This document shows, piece by piece, positions 11,171-23,146 of a stretch of DNA of 64,000 bases (position 1 is its first letter; every line of letters begins with the position of its first letter). Below the pieces are notes generated by a model. The model ran no database searches and was not told the origin of the DNA. It was given only the letters and a program-made list of their open reading frames with translations. Both the position numbers and the translations under genes were made by a program. This DNA comes from Scleropages formosus (lineage: Eukaryota > Chordata > Actinopteri > Osteoglossiformes > Osteoglossidae): positions 19,242,112 to 19,306,111 of the forward strand of contig NC_041826.1 in the NCBI RefSeq assembly GCF_900964775.1. The letters run 5' to 3'.

Positions 11171-13636
11171 TCCCTCCCTCATACATCATGTTGGGCTCAA
11201 AAGTTGCTCTGTTCTATTGGTCGAACGCAATAAAATGAAAGATTTTCAATAATTCAGAAACATCAGCATGAAGCCCGGCAACCAGCATTTGAAATTTGTC
11301 TTTCCACAGTTCAGCTCCACGTCGAAGTTCGTGTTCAGGACCTGACTTGTGTGTGTGCGTCGAAATGATCGAACAAACGCATATTTCCACAGACACGTGG
11401 AACCAGATGGCAGAGTAACTGACCCGTAGGTTTGCACAAAGAATCGCGCTCGAGACTCGAGTACAAATCCGATACAAATGTTTCAAGTGCTTTACTCCAT
11501 AATAACTGCTTTACTTTAGGTTTGTGCGCTCGTTTCCCAGTGACTGAACGCAGCCCAGGAGCAAAAAACTTGAACATTTCAGTGACCTGAATGCTGACCA
11601 GGTGTCTTATTGATCGGATCCCTTTAAAACCCGGGTTCACGGGCCAGGGTCCAGAGTAGGGCTCCTTCCATGGCTTTTGGGGGCCTGGGCTGTTGTGCAA
11701 TTTTCCATACCTTTTCCTATGGAGACCTTTTTTTGTTATTAAACGCAAGATTCTGTGCATCATTGTGGATATATGGGAATGAAATTGAATTCCAATACAA
11801 TATGTTGTGTTTGTCAAATTTTACAATGTGAAGGGGTTGTTGTACAGACTACTTTGGAAAAATTATTACACAGATTGTTACCGATAAATAATCAGCGGCT
11901 GGATGGTTAACTGAGGGGAGGGTAAGTTATTGAGAGTGCTTTCCAGAACATTATTTAAATCCTTGACTTACTAACCACTATTTCAGGTATCTGTGTCTAT
12001 CTTACTAACCAACTTTGACAAGAATCACATTAATCGGCACATCCTGTTGTGAAGGGGTAAACAGTATTTTAGACATAACTGCAGGGATGAATTCCACTCC
12101 GTGTTCTTTGGATATTTTACATTTATTAGCCTGTTAAATTGTCCACTGTAGAATGTCATATTTGAACTGTAAATGATGTAATGATGTTTACCAACAATAA
12201 TAAAGCAGTGGTTCAACGCCCTCAAAGACTTTAACTCAGAAATAATGCATAAATTAGGTCACGGTATATAATGGCATACCACCCAAATACCCTCTAAGGC
12301 TATCAATACATCCATTTGACAGTTTAAAATTTAAAAAAAAAAAAAAAAAATTACAAGCCAGTTCCTTGAAACTGCATGCTGAAAAATGCTCAAAAGTTTT
12401 CACTGAATCAGTTGGAGAGGGGGGCTTCACTGCTATCATACTGACATTTTTCCCTCCCAAAAGCAGTCCATGTCTCAGTCATGTGGCTAAATGGTCAAAA
12501 GTGCTTTAACAATACACTGACATACCACAGGAAGAAACTTCAGACAATTGCTAGACAGTTAATCTTTTAACTAATAAAAAGAACAGAAAAACTACAGATA
12601 GGTGGATTATAGGTTCTCCACTTTCTGACCCAGCCAGGTATTGTGGTGGCCTGTTGCATACCGTTATGACCTGCTGTTCTCTCGTAAAAGATCACTAGAG
12701 TAACTGTAGCTTGCCCTTCTGTAACAAAAATCATCTTACACCATAATTATATCTAAAGTTACGTTAACACTTAAAAAAATACATTCTTAGTACTTACGTA
12801 GTACATTCTTATACAGTATACTGTAATTTGCACGAGACATTGAGTTTCTTAAATAAAAATAACTGATAAACTAATCAGGGAGTTATGGCATGTAATCAGC
12901 TAAATTCTTCTTGGCAGTTTTTCAGGATCCTTAAAGTCACTATCACAATTAAATGTACAATTTCATTGTTTTTGTCACTTTAAATAAACATAAGGCAACA
13001 AAACACGACAGGTCCTGAAATGAAGGAATGTCGGGGGTTAACCTGGCCACAGATGCAGCTGCTGAATGTGAATTTTATCTGCTGCACACAGACTGCAGAA
13101 AACCACATTTATAACCCCTCTTCTTCTTCAGGATCATACTTATGTATCGGAATTAAAGCTCACTTCTTTGAAGGAGCTTCAGGACAAAGCAAATAGACGA
13201 CAGAAAACGAAAATCAAAAGCCCAGACCTCTGCAGAGTTAATGCAGTTTGTAGCTAATTATATATGCTGTCTCAATTGCTGTGTTCTTCCTAGCCATTTG
13301 GGAATGACAGCAATTTTTGGAAAACTTTAGGTACTATAAAGTCTAAAGGGACTTAAAGGAAATATCGTGGCTAGTATCTTTGATATTAGCTGGCCAAAGG
13401 CTGAGACATTAGCCTCATCTGTATCGGTTTCATTTCTACTTAGTGATTTTGCACTTCTTTTTGAATCCAGCGTTTGTTTATTTTTTTTGCAAAGCTAGTT
13501 ATTTTGGCAGGTCGCAATTCCTAATGTTCAAAAAAGATAAGTTTGGCAAAAAATGAAAAAGAAATAAAAGAGAGAGAAAGAAATAAATAGGATAAATATC
13601 AGGCTGGCCCAGTACATTGATATTATGCTGCTCTCA
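11171..13636. other. Intergenic region and probable prdm4 3' UTR
   Basis: No recognised gene. Reverse-strand frames such as 11335-11817 (160 codons) match nothing I know. The part next to 13636 should be the prdm4 3' UTR. TTTATT at 13477-13482 (AATAAA on the - strand) lies about 155 bases past the stop and could be its poly(A) signal. Confidence 0.4.
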
Positions 13637-16600
13637 TCAGTGAGGTGGAGAGAGAGTTTTGTCTGAAGTGTAGCCTGTAGCTCGTAGACCACAGTCTTCC
13701 CTGCTAACTGGTTCGATCAGCCCCTCCACATCCCCTTCCTCTTCTTCCTCCTCCTCTCCTTCCTCTTCATCTTCATCTTCGTCCTCCTCATCCTCCTCTT
13801 GAAAAGCTTCCCCGATGGCTTTGGGGCCCTTGCAGATCTTGAGGTGGCGTGTGAGGTGGTACTTTGTGAGAAAGGCTTTATTGCACTTCTCGCAGATGTA
13901 ATCACGCCGGCCTTCATGGGAGTTCAGGTGCTTCTTTAGGTGGTTTGACTTCCAGAAGAGTTTGTCGCATTTGGGGCAGCGTATCTGCCGCTCCCTGACG
14001 GTGCGAGGCAGTAGATGGAGAGGTGCAGAAGTAAGGAACAGAGACAAAGAAACGTGAGGAAAACGTCCAAAGGAAAGTGTTGACAAATGTAATATTTTAC
14101 CTGCAAAGTACACTTGTCAGTCAGTTCAAAATTCTGAGAAACGGCAAAGTAGAAATTAGCATGAAAGCTAGGTAATTCCCTCCAAGTAAACAGATTTCTA
14201 ATGCATACAACAGCACCCTAGGCCTTACTGTGTGTGCGTCAGCATGTGATGCTTGAGATCCTGTCTCCTCATGAACATTCTGTCACAGTGGTCACACTTC
14301 AGGTTCTTGGCTCCCGTGTGTATCACCATGTGGGATGCGAGGTGTGCTTTTTGTGTGAATGATTTCTCACACACACTGCACCTGTAGTTCTTTTGCCCTG
14401 GTGACAGTGAGAAGGGGTATAAGGCACATAGTTCTGTCTGGCATGACCTAACACAAATATAGAAATAGTATTATGTTCGGTATCATTACCACATTCACTA
14501 GCACTGCAACTAACCAACAAACACTATTATTCCAACACTGATCCGCTCCACACTGGACCTCTATCATTAGAATCGCTACTCCACCCAAGTGGTAGGCACA
14601 AGTGCCCCTCCTACCTGTGTGAATCTTGAGGTGGGTCCGTAGGTTGCTGGGGTCACTGAAGGCTTTGCTGCAGTACTCACACTTGTGTGGCTTCATGCCA
14701 ACGTGACCCATGTAGTGCACATTGAGTTTAGTGGAGGATGTAAATGCCCTGGAACAAATGCTGCACTTGTACTTCCTCTCCCGGGGATGAGTGTGGCCAG
14801 TCCAGGAGGCACAGGTGCCCCCGCCACTTGCCTTGCCCTCGCTGGGGCCATGGTGTACTGTGTGGCTCTGGGAGGGGCTGTGCGCCTGTCCATGGGTATG
14901 TCTGCTTAGGTGGGATTTGAGTTCCCCAACAGACGTACACTCTTTGCCACAGTGACACACTTGGCAATCGGGAACTTCGGGTACACCTGTTATTTTTTAT
15001 TTAAAAAACAAAAAGAATCACCAAAGAACCAGCATGAACCCACTCTAGCAAACACACCAGAGCTTATTATAATAAACTAATGTACATCAACTTTCAGAAA
15101 TGTGCAGGTGTTAAAGAATCAGAAACAGCAAAGAGTAACACCAGACCTAGATTTACCATCTTTTCATAGAAACACCAGCTCAAAATAGAAGCCATATCAT
15201 AGTTTAGTTTAAGGGTGTCCCCTGCTGGCTGAAAAACACTGTCCACCAGCCTCTGAGCACAAGTTTCAACACTACAGACAAAAAAGGCCTGTCAGTAAGA
15301 AACTTAATTGCGCAACAAGAAAAACTTAAAAAGTTGCAAAGAACCCACAGAAGACTGTGTACTAGTGGTATATTTACCATACATTTTTAAAATTGCCATT
15401 ATTTACATATGCACACAGTTTTACACATCCTTACAACTGAATTTCAAGTTTTTATTTTAGTGATGTAATTCAGATCTCAGCTGTACTAGCACAGGGGCCT
15501 TTCTTGGATGAAGCATGTAGCTAAAGGATATTTGTAAGTTAAATATGGTTCTATAACAAGTATGCTACCTACAGCATGTTTGTTCCTGAACTATTCTCAG
15601 TCACAGTAAAGACAATTAACTTTTGTTTTTTCTTAACTCACCCATTTGCCGGCTGTAGTCCCGGCTGTAGTAGAACAGCAGCTCCTGGTCAGGCAGAATC
15701 TCCTTTGATGAGCAGAAGTAAATCTTGCCGCTATCTGAGTAGGCCACCAGGTTCTGTTCTTCTGCAGTCCTGCCCAAGTGCAGCCAACAGCACAACTGAC
15801 ACACTTATTGCACACTAACACGCAAAAAAACTAATTTTCACCAGGGACCAAACACTATGTTGACTTTGGGGGGGGGGGATGAAAGTGATAAAAAGATTTA
15901 CCTTGCCTTATGGACAAACATCATCCAGTTACACACATTTTCATCTGTGGTCACAATAGAGAACTCCAGCACGTTGTTGTGAAACATCTAAGGCGGAGTA
16001 CATGAAACACAAACAGTATATAAATTCTTTCCAACAGTACATTAGCGTTCAACAGAATGTACTACTACGATTCTAAGACAAAGTACACAACTGCTGTTCA
16101 AGAGAATTGAACAAAAGTTGACCAAGAGAAAACTGAAAACGTCACAATCGTTTTTGTCATGAAGCGCTTCACTTGCACGCGTTCACTCACAGTCCATACT
16201 CTATTTTCCTAAGGCAGGACCATAGAGGTCCAGAGCCTATCCTGGAAACACAGGACACTAGGATAGTCAGAACACACACCCCACGGGATGCCTGTCCATC
16301 CCACTGTAGCCACACACACATCCACACACTACAGTTTATGGTCACCATTCCACCTGAAACGCGTCTTTAGACTTTTGGAGGAACCCCACAGAAACACAGG
16401 GAAAACGTGCTAACAAAGACTGAACCGATGTCCAGTCGTGCAGCTCAGTCACCGTGAGGCATCCAGATAACTGCTTGGCTCACCATATTATCACAACATT
16501 AAATAGCTATTCAGTACCTATTTTACACATTGCAAATGATGAATTTTGACTCATCTGCAAATCGATGGACCTTCTGTCTTTATCGCGTTCTTAAGGTGAA

Positions 16601-18990
16601 GACTCAGCACTGCACACAGAAGAGCTACTTGAACAGCTTTCCTATGCTGCCACTGACTGCTAGAAAAATAGTTGCTGAGCCTTATAGTATGAAACATCCA
16701 GTAAATCCAGCAAAGGGAAAAACCAGGACTCTCAGCGAGGTGACAAAAATAGGATCTCTGTCCAATTCAAACATCAAGAATTTCCCTTCCTTACCTTCCA
16801 CACATGAGGACTGTTCTTATCTGACCAGTCTGCGAGGTCCACACTACTGCAGTGCTGGCCCACCAGGGGCCCGAAACAGGTCCGAACAGGTATGGTCTCC
16901 CGGGCAAACACCCCTGTACATGGGGTATGAGGGAACAAAAATACGAACGTAAGTTTCACGGTTCAACCTGTCTGGAAAAACTGAACTGCCAGGGGCACAC
17001 GGAACAACTACAGTTTGATATTTCAATGATCTGGAAGTAGAGGCTGTACCAGCATATCTCATGAGGAAGGAAAAGTCAAAATTGTTTGTACTGTCACCAA
17101 GTACTCAGTAATGACACTCACTTGCTATAAGGACTTACCAAGAGGTTCATCAGCCACAGAGAGCCTCAGGCAAAGGAGGCGGGGCAAGGAGAGGCGGGCA
17201 CGGCTCTCGATGGGTGTGTCAGACACGAAGGTGACAGGACCGTGCTCCGGGCAGTCGGAGGGGTAGGACCGCTCACACAGCGTGCACCCTTTCAGCAAAC
17301 ACAGGAGGCCAGGAAACCAGCCATCAGCGATACACCAAAAACACCCTTCAGCAGCTCTGCTCACACAACTGTACAACATCCACAATATCTGTCACACTGC
17401 CCGAGTGTTAAATGCATCAGCGCATGGAAGGAAAGTAAGCAACAAACCTACCGAATCCAGAGATTTATGGTATAAAGTTATTTTCACAGCTTCGCCAGTC
17501 AGACATTTTTTTGTGATGACACATTGTTTTCAGTAACTCTAACATGTAATTTAGAGACATGTCAATTGCAAGAGACATTTTTTCTTGTAAATGACACAAC
17601 AAAGCACCGCAGAACCTGGGTAAACACAGACCAAAGTGGGGCACAAAAAAGCACCCACCAATACAGCCAGAAAAATAACTGCGTGGATCATACGGTACAG
17701 CAAGTCCGACAAGAATGCAGCCGCACTCACAAATGGTGAAGACGGTAGCCATGTTCTCCTTATTCGAGGTGGAGTCTTCCAGCTGGAGAGAGGAGTTGAC
17801 CAGCACCAGGCTACTGTCAGGCACCAGAGATACCTCTGCGGTGATCGGGGACACGCTGACTGGCTCCAGCCCCATGCTGGTGGGCCCATGGAGGGAAACT
17901 GGCTCCAGTTGAGGTGGTGGAGCCATAGAAGGGTGGGAGTGCGAGCCAGCAAGCACCACGCTAACAGCTCCTGTGCTCAGTGCCCCCGTGGGGTGCATTG
18001 GCTCACCTAGGCCGCTTGTGGCCCCTCCGCTCGTGCCAGCTCCACCCACTCTGCCCCCGAGGTGATCCTGGTCAATGACCACTGGCAATTCCAGCCCAGA
18101 GCCATGCAGAGGCATTACTGCCACAGATGCATCCACCTGGCCCAGGCCCTCGTGACTACGTGCCCTGCTAGCGAGCTGCTGTGCTTCCCCTACCACACCT
18201 TCCATAGAGGCCAGCTCCTCGGCCATCCCATCTGGAGACATCGGGCTGCTCACTCGTGACTCCATGCTCAGCCCTGTGTCCAGAGGAACCTCATGGGCAC
18301 CTCCCTGATGGAGGCTTCCCTGACCGCCCACCTGTCGAGAGTCTAGCGTGACCAAGCCTTGCTCCAAGGGCCCCCCAGGGCCGGTGTAGGGGTCCAAGCC
18401 AGAAGGGTTGTTGCTGGGCACGGACAGCGTCCCATCCATATTAAGGCTGCTAGGGTGGATGTACTGAGGTGGCGGGCGGTCTGCCAGGTAAGACAGTATA
18501 CCTGCACAAAACGAAAAGGTTGCGCTGAGTTCAGCGCCATGTCTTTCAACTGCCAACACTGAAGTGAGCAGCTGCATATCATCTCGAAGTACCTGGAAGG
18601 ATGTGTCGGAAGTAGCTGCTCTCCAAGTGGGGATAGGGGGGAGGGGGTAAAGTGTAGTTCCTCTCTGGCAGGCCGCACATCATGCCCCGTTCTCCTATCG
18701 GACCCATGGGCAGCATGAGAGAGAGGGCGGAGGGCAGAGACCCTAGAGAAGGCCCAAGGTTGGGTATGGCCACAGGCATACCTAACCAGAAAGAAAGAGA
18801 TACTCAGGCTGTCAGCATCCTGTGCCTGACTCCCAGCCCCAGTAACAAGGCAGAGATCCACACTGGCAGTCTTACCTGGAGTGGTGATGGGGTTGTGAGT
18901 GGGCGACGTGGGCAGTCCCAGGTGGCTCCCGCTGACAGGGGGCACGTTCAGCTGCTCCATTCCCACTGGGCTCAGGTTGATGTCATTCAT
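13637..18990 (-). CDS. prdm4: PR domain zinc finger protein 4
   Basis: Nuclear DNA-binding regulator of the PRDM family; mammalian PRDM4 acts in neurotrophin signalling and cell-cycle control. Ten coding exons: 18990-18876, 18781-18593, 18501-17731, 17288-17139, 16913-16795, 15987-15902, 15769-15642, 14986-14615, 14397-14229, 13994-13637; 818 residues (human 801). The start [14 protein letters not shown] matches human and lies one base after a splice acceptor. In order: a proline/serine-rich N-terminus with [15 protein letters not shown]; a zinc knuckle (Cys360, Cys363, Cys371, His374); a PR/SET domain around 390-510; a degenerate finger at about 530-549; five C2H2 fingers at about 594-726; a last C2HC finger with HLTRHLKIC; then an acidic Glu/Asp tail. 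The 3' end of the gene carries the (tcctct)-type low-complexity DNA that encodes this tail. Very confident; individual exon borders are inferred from splice signals. Confidence 0.96.
13735..13805 (-). repeat. Coding low-complexity tract (acidic tail of PRDM4)
   Basis: A run of gag/gaa/gat triplets on the - strand encodes about 25 consecutive Glu and Asp residues near the C-terminus. Human PRDM4 also has an acidic C-terminus but a shorter one, so length variation here is likely. Confidence 0.8.
14987..15641 (-). other. prdm4 intron 7
   Basis: Intron between the PR domain exons and the first finger exon. No repeat or RNA gene was recognised in it. Confidence 0.6.
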
Positions 18991-19044
18991 CCTGAAAGCA
19001 TAAGAACAACAAATCATTGCCTTGATGACAGAGCTGGGAGGTCT

Positions 19045-19095
19045 GTAATACGACCCCATACGGAAGAGAAAATTACCTGACTTTGGGTGTTTCTT
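19045..19095 (-). promoter_or_regulatory. Candidate prdm4 5' UTR exon end with a uORF
   Basis: On the - strand an ATG at about 19092 opens MTKKHPKS and runs into a good donor (CAG then GTAATT). Joined to the first coding exon, whose acceptor sits one base before the start codon, the small frame would end at a TGA that overlaps the main ATG (ATGA). This is an inference from splice signals only. Confidence 0.35.
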
Positions 19096-19379
19096 AGTCA
19101 TGGCACGATGAATATGTAGTCATTTTCACGCTAGGGGACACAAAAGATACAAAGTCACAGACATGTCTTGCTCATGTTTAACTAGTGACATACTATGAGG
19201 ACACATTATAAAGCATGTTTGAGGCATAAGAAACAACCACTACACCACTTTGATTACTTTGATATGATACCATGCTACTTACCTACAGATTTCCTTATGT
19301 GTACATTTATTTATTTATTTTTTTTTATTGTCCAACATGACTTACAATGAAATATAATCAACTTGAGCATGATTTATCA

Positions 19380-19470
19380 GTATCAGCAGCAGGGTATCCT
19401 CACGGTGTTAGTGCGGGGTTAGTGTCTACATTAAGGGGACTACAGCAGGGGTGGGATTCGAACCCGGAAC
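19380..19470 (-). repeat. SINE family B remnant
   Basis: Contains a reverse-strand B-box-like word (gggattcgaacccggaac) and related body words, but is degenerate and truncated. It sits just upstream of the prdm4 coding exons. Confidence 0.45.
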
Positions 19471-19514
19471 CATCACACAGGAAGAGAGCAAGAAAAGAAT
19501 TAGTGTGTGAGTGA

Positions 19515-19668
19515 CAGAGAGAGAGAGTGTGTGTTCCACTGCTGTATGGATGAGTGACCCAGTATAAGTAGTGTATCCAGCAGTGTAAGTTTCACCACGG
19601 TGAATAAGGTGCGTGGGCTAGTAACACTACAGAGAGTTAATTGGAAGTCACTTGGGGAATCATGTAAG
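19515..19668 (+). repeat. SINE family C, 3' part
   Basis: Shows gtgttccactgctgtatgga, gagtgacccagtataagtag and aataaggtgcgtgggcta. The last tail block is degenerate and the tRNA-like head is missing. Confidence 0.75.
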
Positions 19669-19779
19669 TGTAAAAGAGCACGCCACCTGCTGCCCGACTA
19701 CTGTACACGTCCAGGTTTCAACGGGAACCTTCCGTGCAGGGGCACAATGATGACTTCGGACAAATTCGACATTTAATTT

Positions 19780-20340
19780 TCTCCCCAACTTTCAGCCATA
19801 AAGGAGCGCGCACGCGCACACGGTGTAAACATTCACCAAAACAAAAAGCGCCGAAGCCACAGGAACCGCCGACCGCCACCGTCGCTCGTCTTCTCAGTGC
19901 ACATCGACCATGATTATAATTCTGATACACGTAACAAACAGTTATGTTTGGACATGTTTACTCACGGCCGTTACGCCAGTGAAAAACAGAAGGAAAACAT
20001 ATTTAGACAACACCTTTCCGACACCAGTAGCTTAGCCGCGAAGATATAGCAGCAGATGTCATGATGGGTGATAAACTGTGTCCTCGTCATCCGTCGTGTC
20101 GTGAGAAAACCACGGAACCGCCGCCGGCGCGAGGACGGAAGGCGAAGCGCGGAAAAGTGACAAACGAAACGACGGGTCGGATTTGTGAGGGGAGCGACAA
20201 GGGCGCGCGTGCAGCGAGACAAAAGAGGAGCGCGCGCGCGGCAGACATTAGCCTGACAGCTAGCTGCCCAACATCAGTTACTACCTCCACCGCCGGGCTG
20301 CGAAACGGACTCTGTTTAATTATACCACCACCACCACCGC
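19780..20340 (-). promoter_or_regulatory. prdm4: CpG-rich 5' region of prdm4
   Basis: CG dinucleotides are dense (for example cgccgccggcgcgaggacgg and gcgcgcgcgg) in an otherwise AT-leaning region. This fits a CpG-island promoter and untranslated first exon of prdm4. The exact transcription start is not visible. Confidence 0.55.
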
Positions 20341-20515
20341 AGTGCCGTACTGTACACGGTCTGCGCTGCACACAAGAATTACTGTCCTATTTTCAAAACG
20401 CCACACAGCTTGCGGCACTCAATAACCATTTCTGTTAAAATTACTTTAAATATACATCACCCTCTGCTTCGCTCTCCTTTAAAGTCCATCGGTGAAGACA
20501 TAGTTTTTCTGTACT

Positions 20516-20525
20516 GCGCATGCGC
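20516..20525. promoter_or_regulatory. Palindromic NRF1-type site
   Basis: gcgcatgcgc is the core recognised by the NRF1 transcription factor. It lies about 180 bases beyond the CpG-rich block upstream of prdm4. A single match, so functional only by inference. Confidence 0.4.
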
Positions 20526-21926
20526 CAAAAGGGAGGGATCCTCGCGAAATTCCGGTCAAAAACAGAAAGAGGCGCATAAGCACAGAAATCGAACACGCTT
20601 GCTTGACAGTATGTACACAGTAAAAAATACAAACGTATTAAAATTATAATTTCTCTTTCGTCAAGTACAATTAATATTATAAGAGATATTTTAGAACTTT
20701 TTTTAGAAAAATTATTCTTTTTTAGGAGATCCCTAAGGCCCGAAGAGTGAATACGCGGAGGAATTCGTTTCGTTTCCATGAGCACTGAGTGAGATGTGAG
20801 CCGCAGTAGTGCTAATACTTGTTTCCAAGACAAACCTTTATAATGTATCTTAAATTGTAACTTAGTATAAATTTATTTCAATTTAACAATGAAATATTAA
20901 AGCAAAACTATTTATTATTTTCTACCTGTAACATGCAAAAAAACTTTTCTTACAATAATAATAATAATAATAATTATTATTATTAAATTTAATATTTTGC
21001 ATGATGGATGCAGCGCTCAAATCCCATGTGAGCAGGTATCTGTGTGGACAATGCTTGTGGAAGGGAAAGGGTTAACTTTCCAGAAACTTAAAGTGATGTT
21101 ATCACACTTGGCCTCACGATCTGATTTATGAAAATAAAAACATGAGGCACGCACATTCACCTTGTGCGGGGAGACACAGGTACACAGGGGAGCGTCACAC
21201 CCACCCACGGCAGAGGAGCTCTGGTCCTCCTGGTTCTCCGCGCCCAGATAAGCAGATGAATTTCGACTGGTAGAATTCTGCTGCAAACAAAATCATTCGC
21301 ATAATAATTTAAAAGAGCGAATTCGTCAGCCTCCTTATGGAGTGTGTTCTCAAAAGAAATTTGTCCATAACGTAGAAGTACCATAAAAGCGATTAAGGTA
21401 AGAATTATGTGTCTAAATTCGGTTTAGGTGATGGAAATTGTACTTTTGGCAACGGGTAATGAACAGCTAAGGAAGAGGAATTTCACTGTTTTCACTGCGA
21501 TTTTACTCAAGACGCCCAAATACACAGAATAATTTTTGCTTTGAAAATGCTATTCATTTAATATTCATTATTTCCTCTAGACTATTAGTACACAATCTTT
21601 TGGTCATAATTATAAACCGTATATTGTAGCGATGAGGATGAGAAGGGACTTCCTTTGCTGCTCGTTATTTAGTTTTTTTTTTATATTTACATTTTGTTTT
21701 AATAGTTTTGACATTTTTGTAAGATCAAAGTGATTTTCTCTGTCCTTTGGCTAAAATCAATAAGATGACCATTGAGGGGCTTTGAGTACCAGCTTTGTGT
21801 TAAAGTGGTGGGGGTTTTAATCCTTCTTTTTGGTTAGTATTCTGTTCTGATTCGCAAAGAAGAGAAGTGCGTGTAATTCCTGAACGAAGAGCTATTAGTG
21901 TTATTAACCCCACACTGGAAGACAAT
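20526..21926. other. Spacer between prdm4 and ascl4
   Basis: AT-rich, no gene recognised. It holds a triplet tract at 20953-20985 in which (AAT)n is followed by (ATT)n, forming a perfect short palindrome. Confidence 0.45.
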
Positions 21927-22110
21927 AGGGGCGGCACAGCGCCTGGGTGGTCCGAGAGGACGTGGGTTCGATCCCCGCGTGGTCTGTGTACTGTTTGCAT
22001 GTTCTCCCCGTGTCTGCACTCCAAAGACATGTTGTTAGGTGGATTGCTGTGTGAGTGTGTTTCGCTGATGTATGGATGAGTGACCTATTAAGTAGTAGTG
22101 TATCTAAGGT
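21927..22110 (+). repeat. SINE family C, truncated
   Basis: Head cagcgcctgggtggtccgag, B-box gtgggttcgatccccgc, and gatgtatggatgagtgacct; part of the middle and the tail are missing. It lies upstream of ascl4. Confidence 0.75.
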
Positions 22111-22153
22111 ACACTGCTAATATCGTAGTAATTTTTAGAGTCGAGTATATCGA

Positions 22154-22355
22154 GTTGAGGGACAGCTGGTAGCATAATGGTTAAAACAACTACCTTTAGA
22201 CCCAGAGATCGCAGGTTTGAGTCTTACCTACGGCCGTAGTACCTTTGAGCAAGGTACTTACCCTGATTTGCTCCAGTAAAAAATTACCCAGGTGTATAAA
22301 GGGGTAAATAATTGTAACCTTAACATTATAAGTCGCTTTGGAGAAAAGAGTAAAT
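22154..22355 (+). repeat. SINE family B with target-site duplication
   Basis: Head ttgagggacagctggtagca, B-box caggtttgagtcttacc, internal gagcaaggtacttaccctga, tail agtcgctttggagaaaagag. Flanked by the 11-base direct repeat gagtatatcga (22143-22153 and 22356-22366). It ends about 265 bases before the ascl4 start codon. Confidence 0.85.
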
Positions 22356-22621
22356 GAGTATATCGATGCAAAAAAGTGAAGTCACTAAAGACTTCGTAGC
22401 TTAGTCTTACTTATTATGGATTTTTTCCTAGGGACGTGTAAACCTTTTGTTAAACATTGTCATTGTCTCAGTTCTGTAAAATATAATAATTCTCACTGAA
22501 ATAACTGGAAGTTTGCAAGTCGCAAACAAAATCTCATAATTAGGCAAAAGTCCCCGTCCGTCCCCCGAAAATGTAACAGAACTGTTCAGACGATGAAAGA
22601 AATGTTTTATTTTTTAGGATC

Positions 22622-23146
22622 ATGGCAGCCGAGCGCAACCACAGTTTCCTGGAGCGATGGCCGTACTCTCGGTCCGCGGCGCTCGGTCTCGGGAAGGAGA
22701 CCCACGCGGCATCTCTGAGGGACGCGCTCGGCCTCCCTTTCCACTTGGAGCCCACGTACCTGGACCCCGCGTACTGTCACGCTTACACAGGGCGCTTCTC
22801 CTACCTGCCCTTCCCCGCCGGGCACCTGGGCGTCTACGACTATTCTTTCGAACCCACGTTCATCCGTAAGAGAAACGAACGGGAGAGGCAGCGGGTTCGG
22901 TGCGTGAACGAGGGCTACGCCCGGCTGCGCGAACATCTCCCGCAGGAGCTGGAGGACAAGCGGCTGAGCAAAGTGGAGACGCTGCGCGCGGCCATCAGCT
23001 ACATCAAACACCTGCAGGGTCTGCTGGGGGCGCGCGCGGCCCTCGCGCGCGACGCCGGCGAGCCGCAGCAGCAGCAGTCGGACTGCAGCAGCGACGGCGA
23101 GTCCAAGCACAGCTCCGGCTTCAGCGACTGCGGGGAAGTGAGCTGA
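22622..23146 (+). CDS. ascl4: Achaete-scute family bHLH transcription factor 4
   Basis: Nuclear class II bHLH activator that would pair with E proteins on E-boxes; mammalian ASCL4 is linked to skin. It is a single 174-residue frame. The bHLH region is at about 82-135 and opens with IRKRNERERQRVRCVNEGYA, the achaete-scute signature; helix 2 has KRLSKVETLRAAISYIKHLQ. Just upstream of the basic region is YSFEPTF, and the C-terminus has CSSDGESKHSS, close to human CNSDGESKASS. The neighbour prdm4 is also its neighbour in human (12q23.3), which separates it from ASCL1/2/3/5. The ATG follows tttttag|gatc, so a 5' UTR intron is possible. CG-rich coding sequence contrasts with AT-rich flanks. It ends with a short Ser-rich tail and has no C-terminal extension. 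Confidence 0.93.
   Translation: MAAERNHSFLERWPYSRSAALGLGKETHAASLRDALGLPFHLEPTYLDPAYCHAYTGRFSYLPFPAGHLGVYDYSFEPTFIRKRNERERQRVRCVNEGYARLREHLPQELEDKRLSKVETLRAAISYIKHLQGLLGARAALARDAGEPQQQQSDCSSDGESKHSSGFSDCGEVS

Noticed and set aside
11335-11817. 160-codon reverse frame
   Set aside because: No family resemblance, unnatural composition, and no splice or promoter context; probably chance.
11220-12480. Possible degraded gene between akr1b copy 2 and prdm4
   Set aside because: No aligned exon set could be found on either strand.
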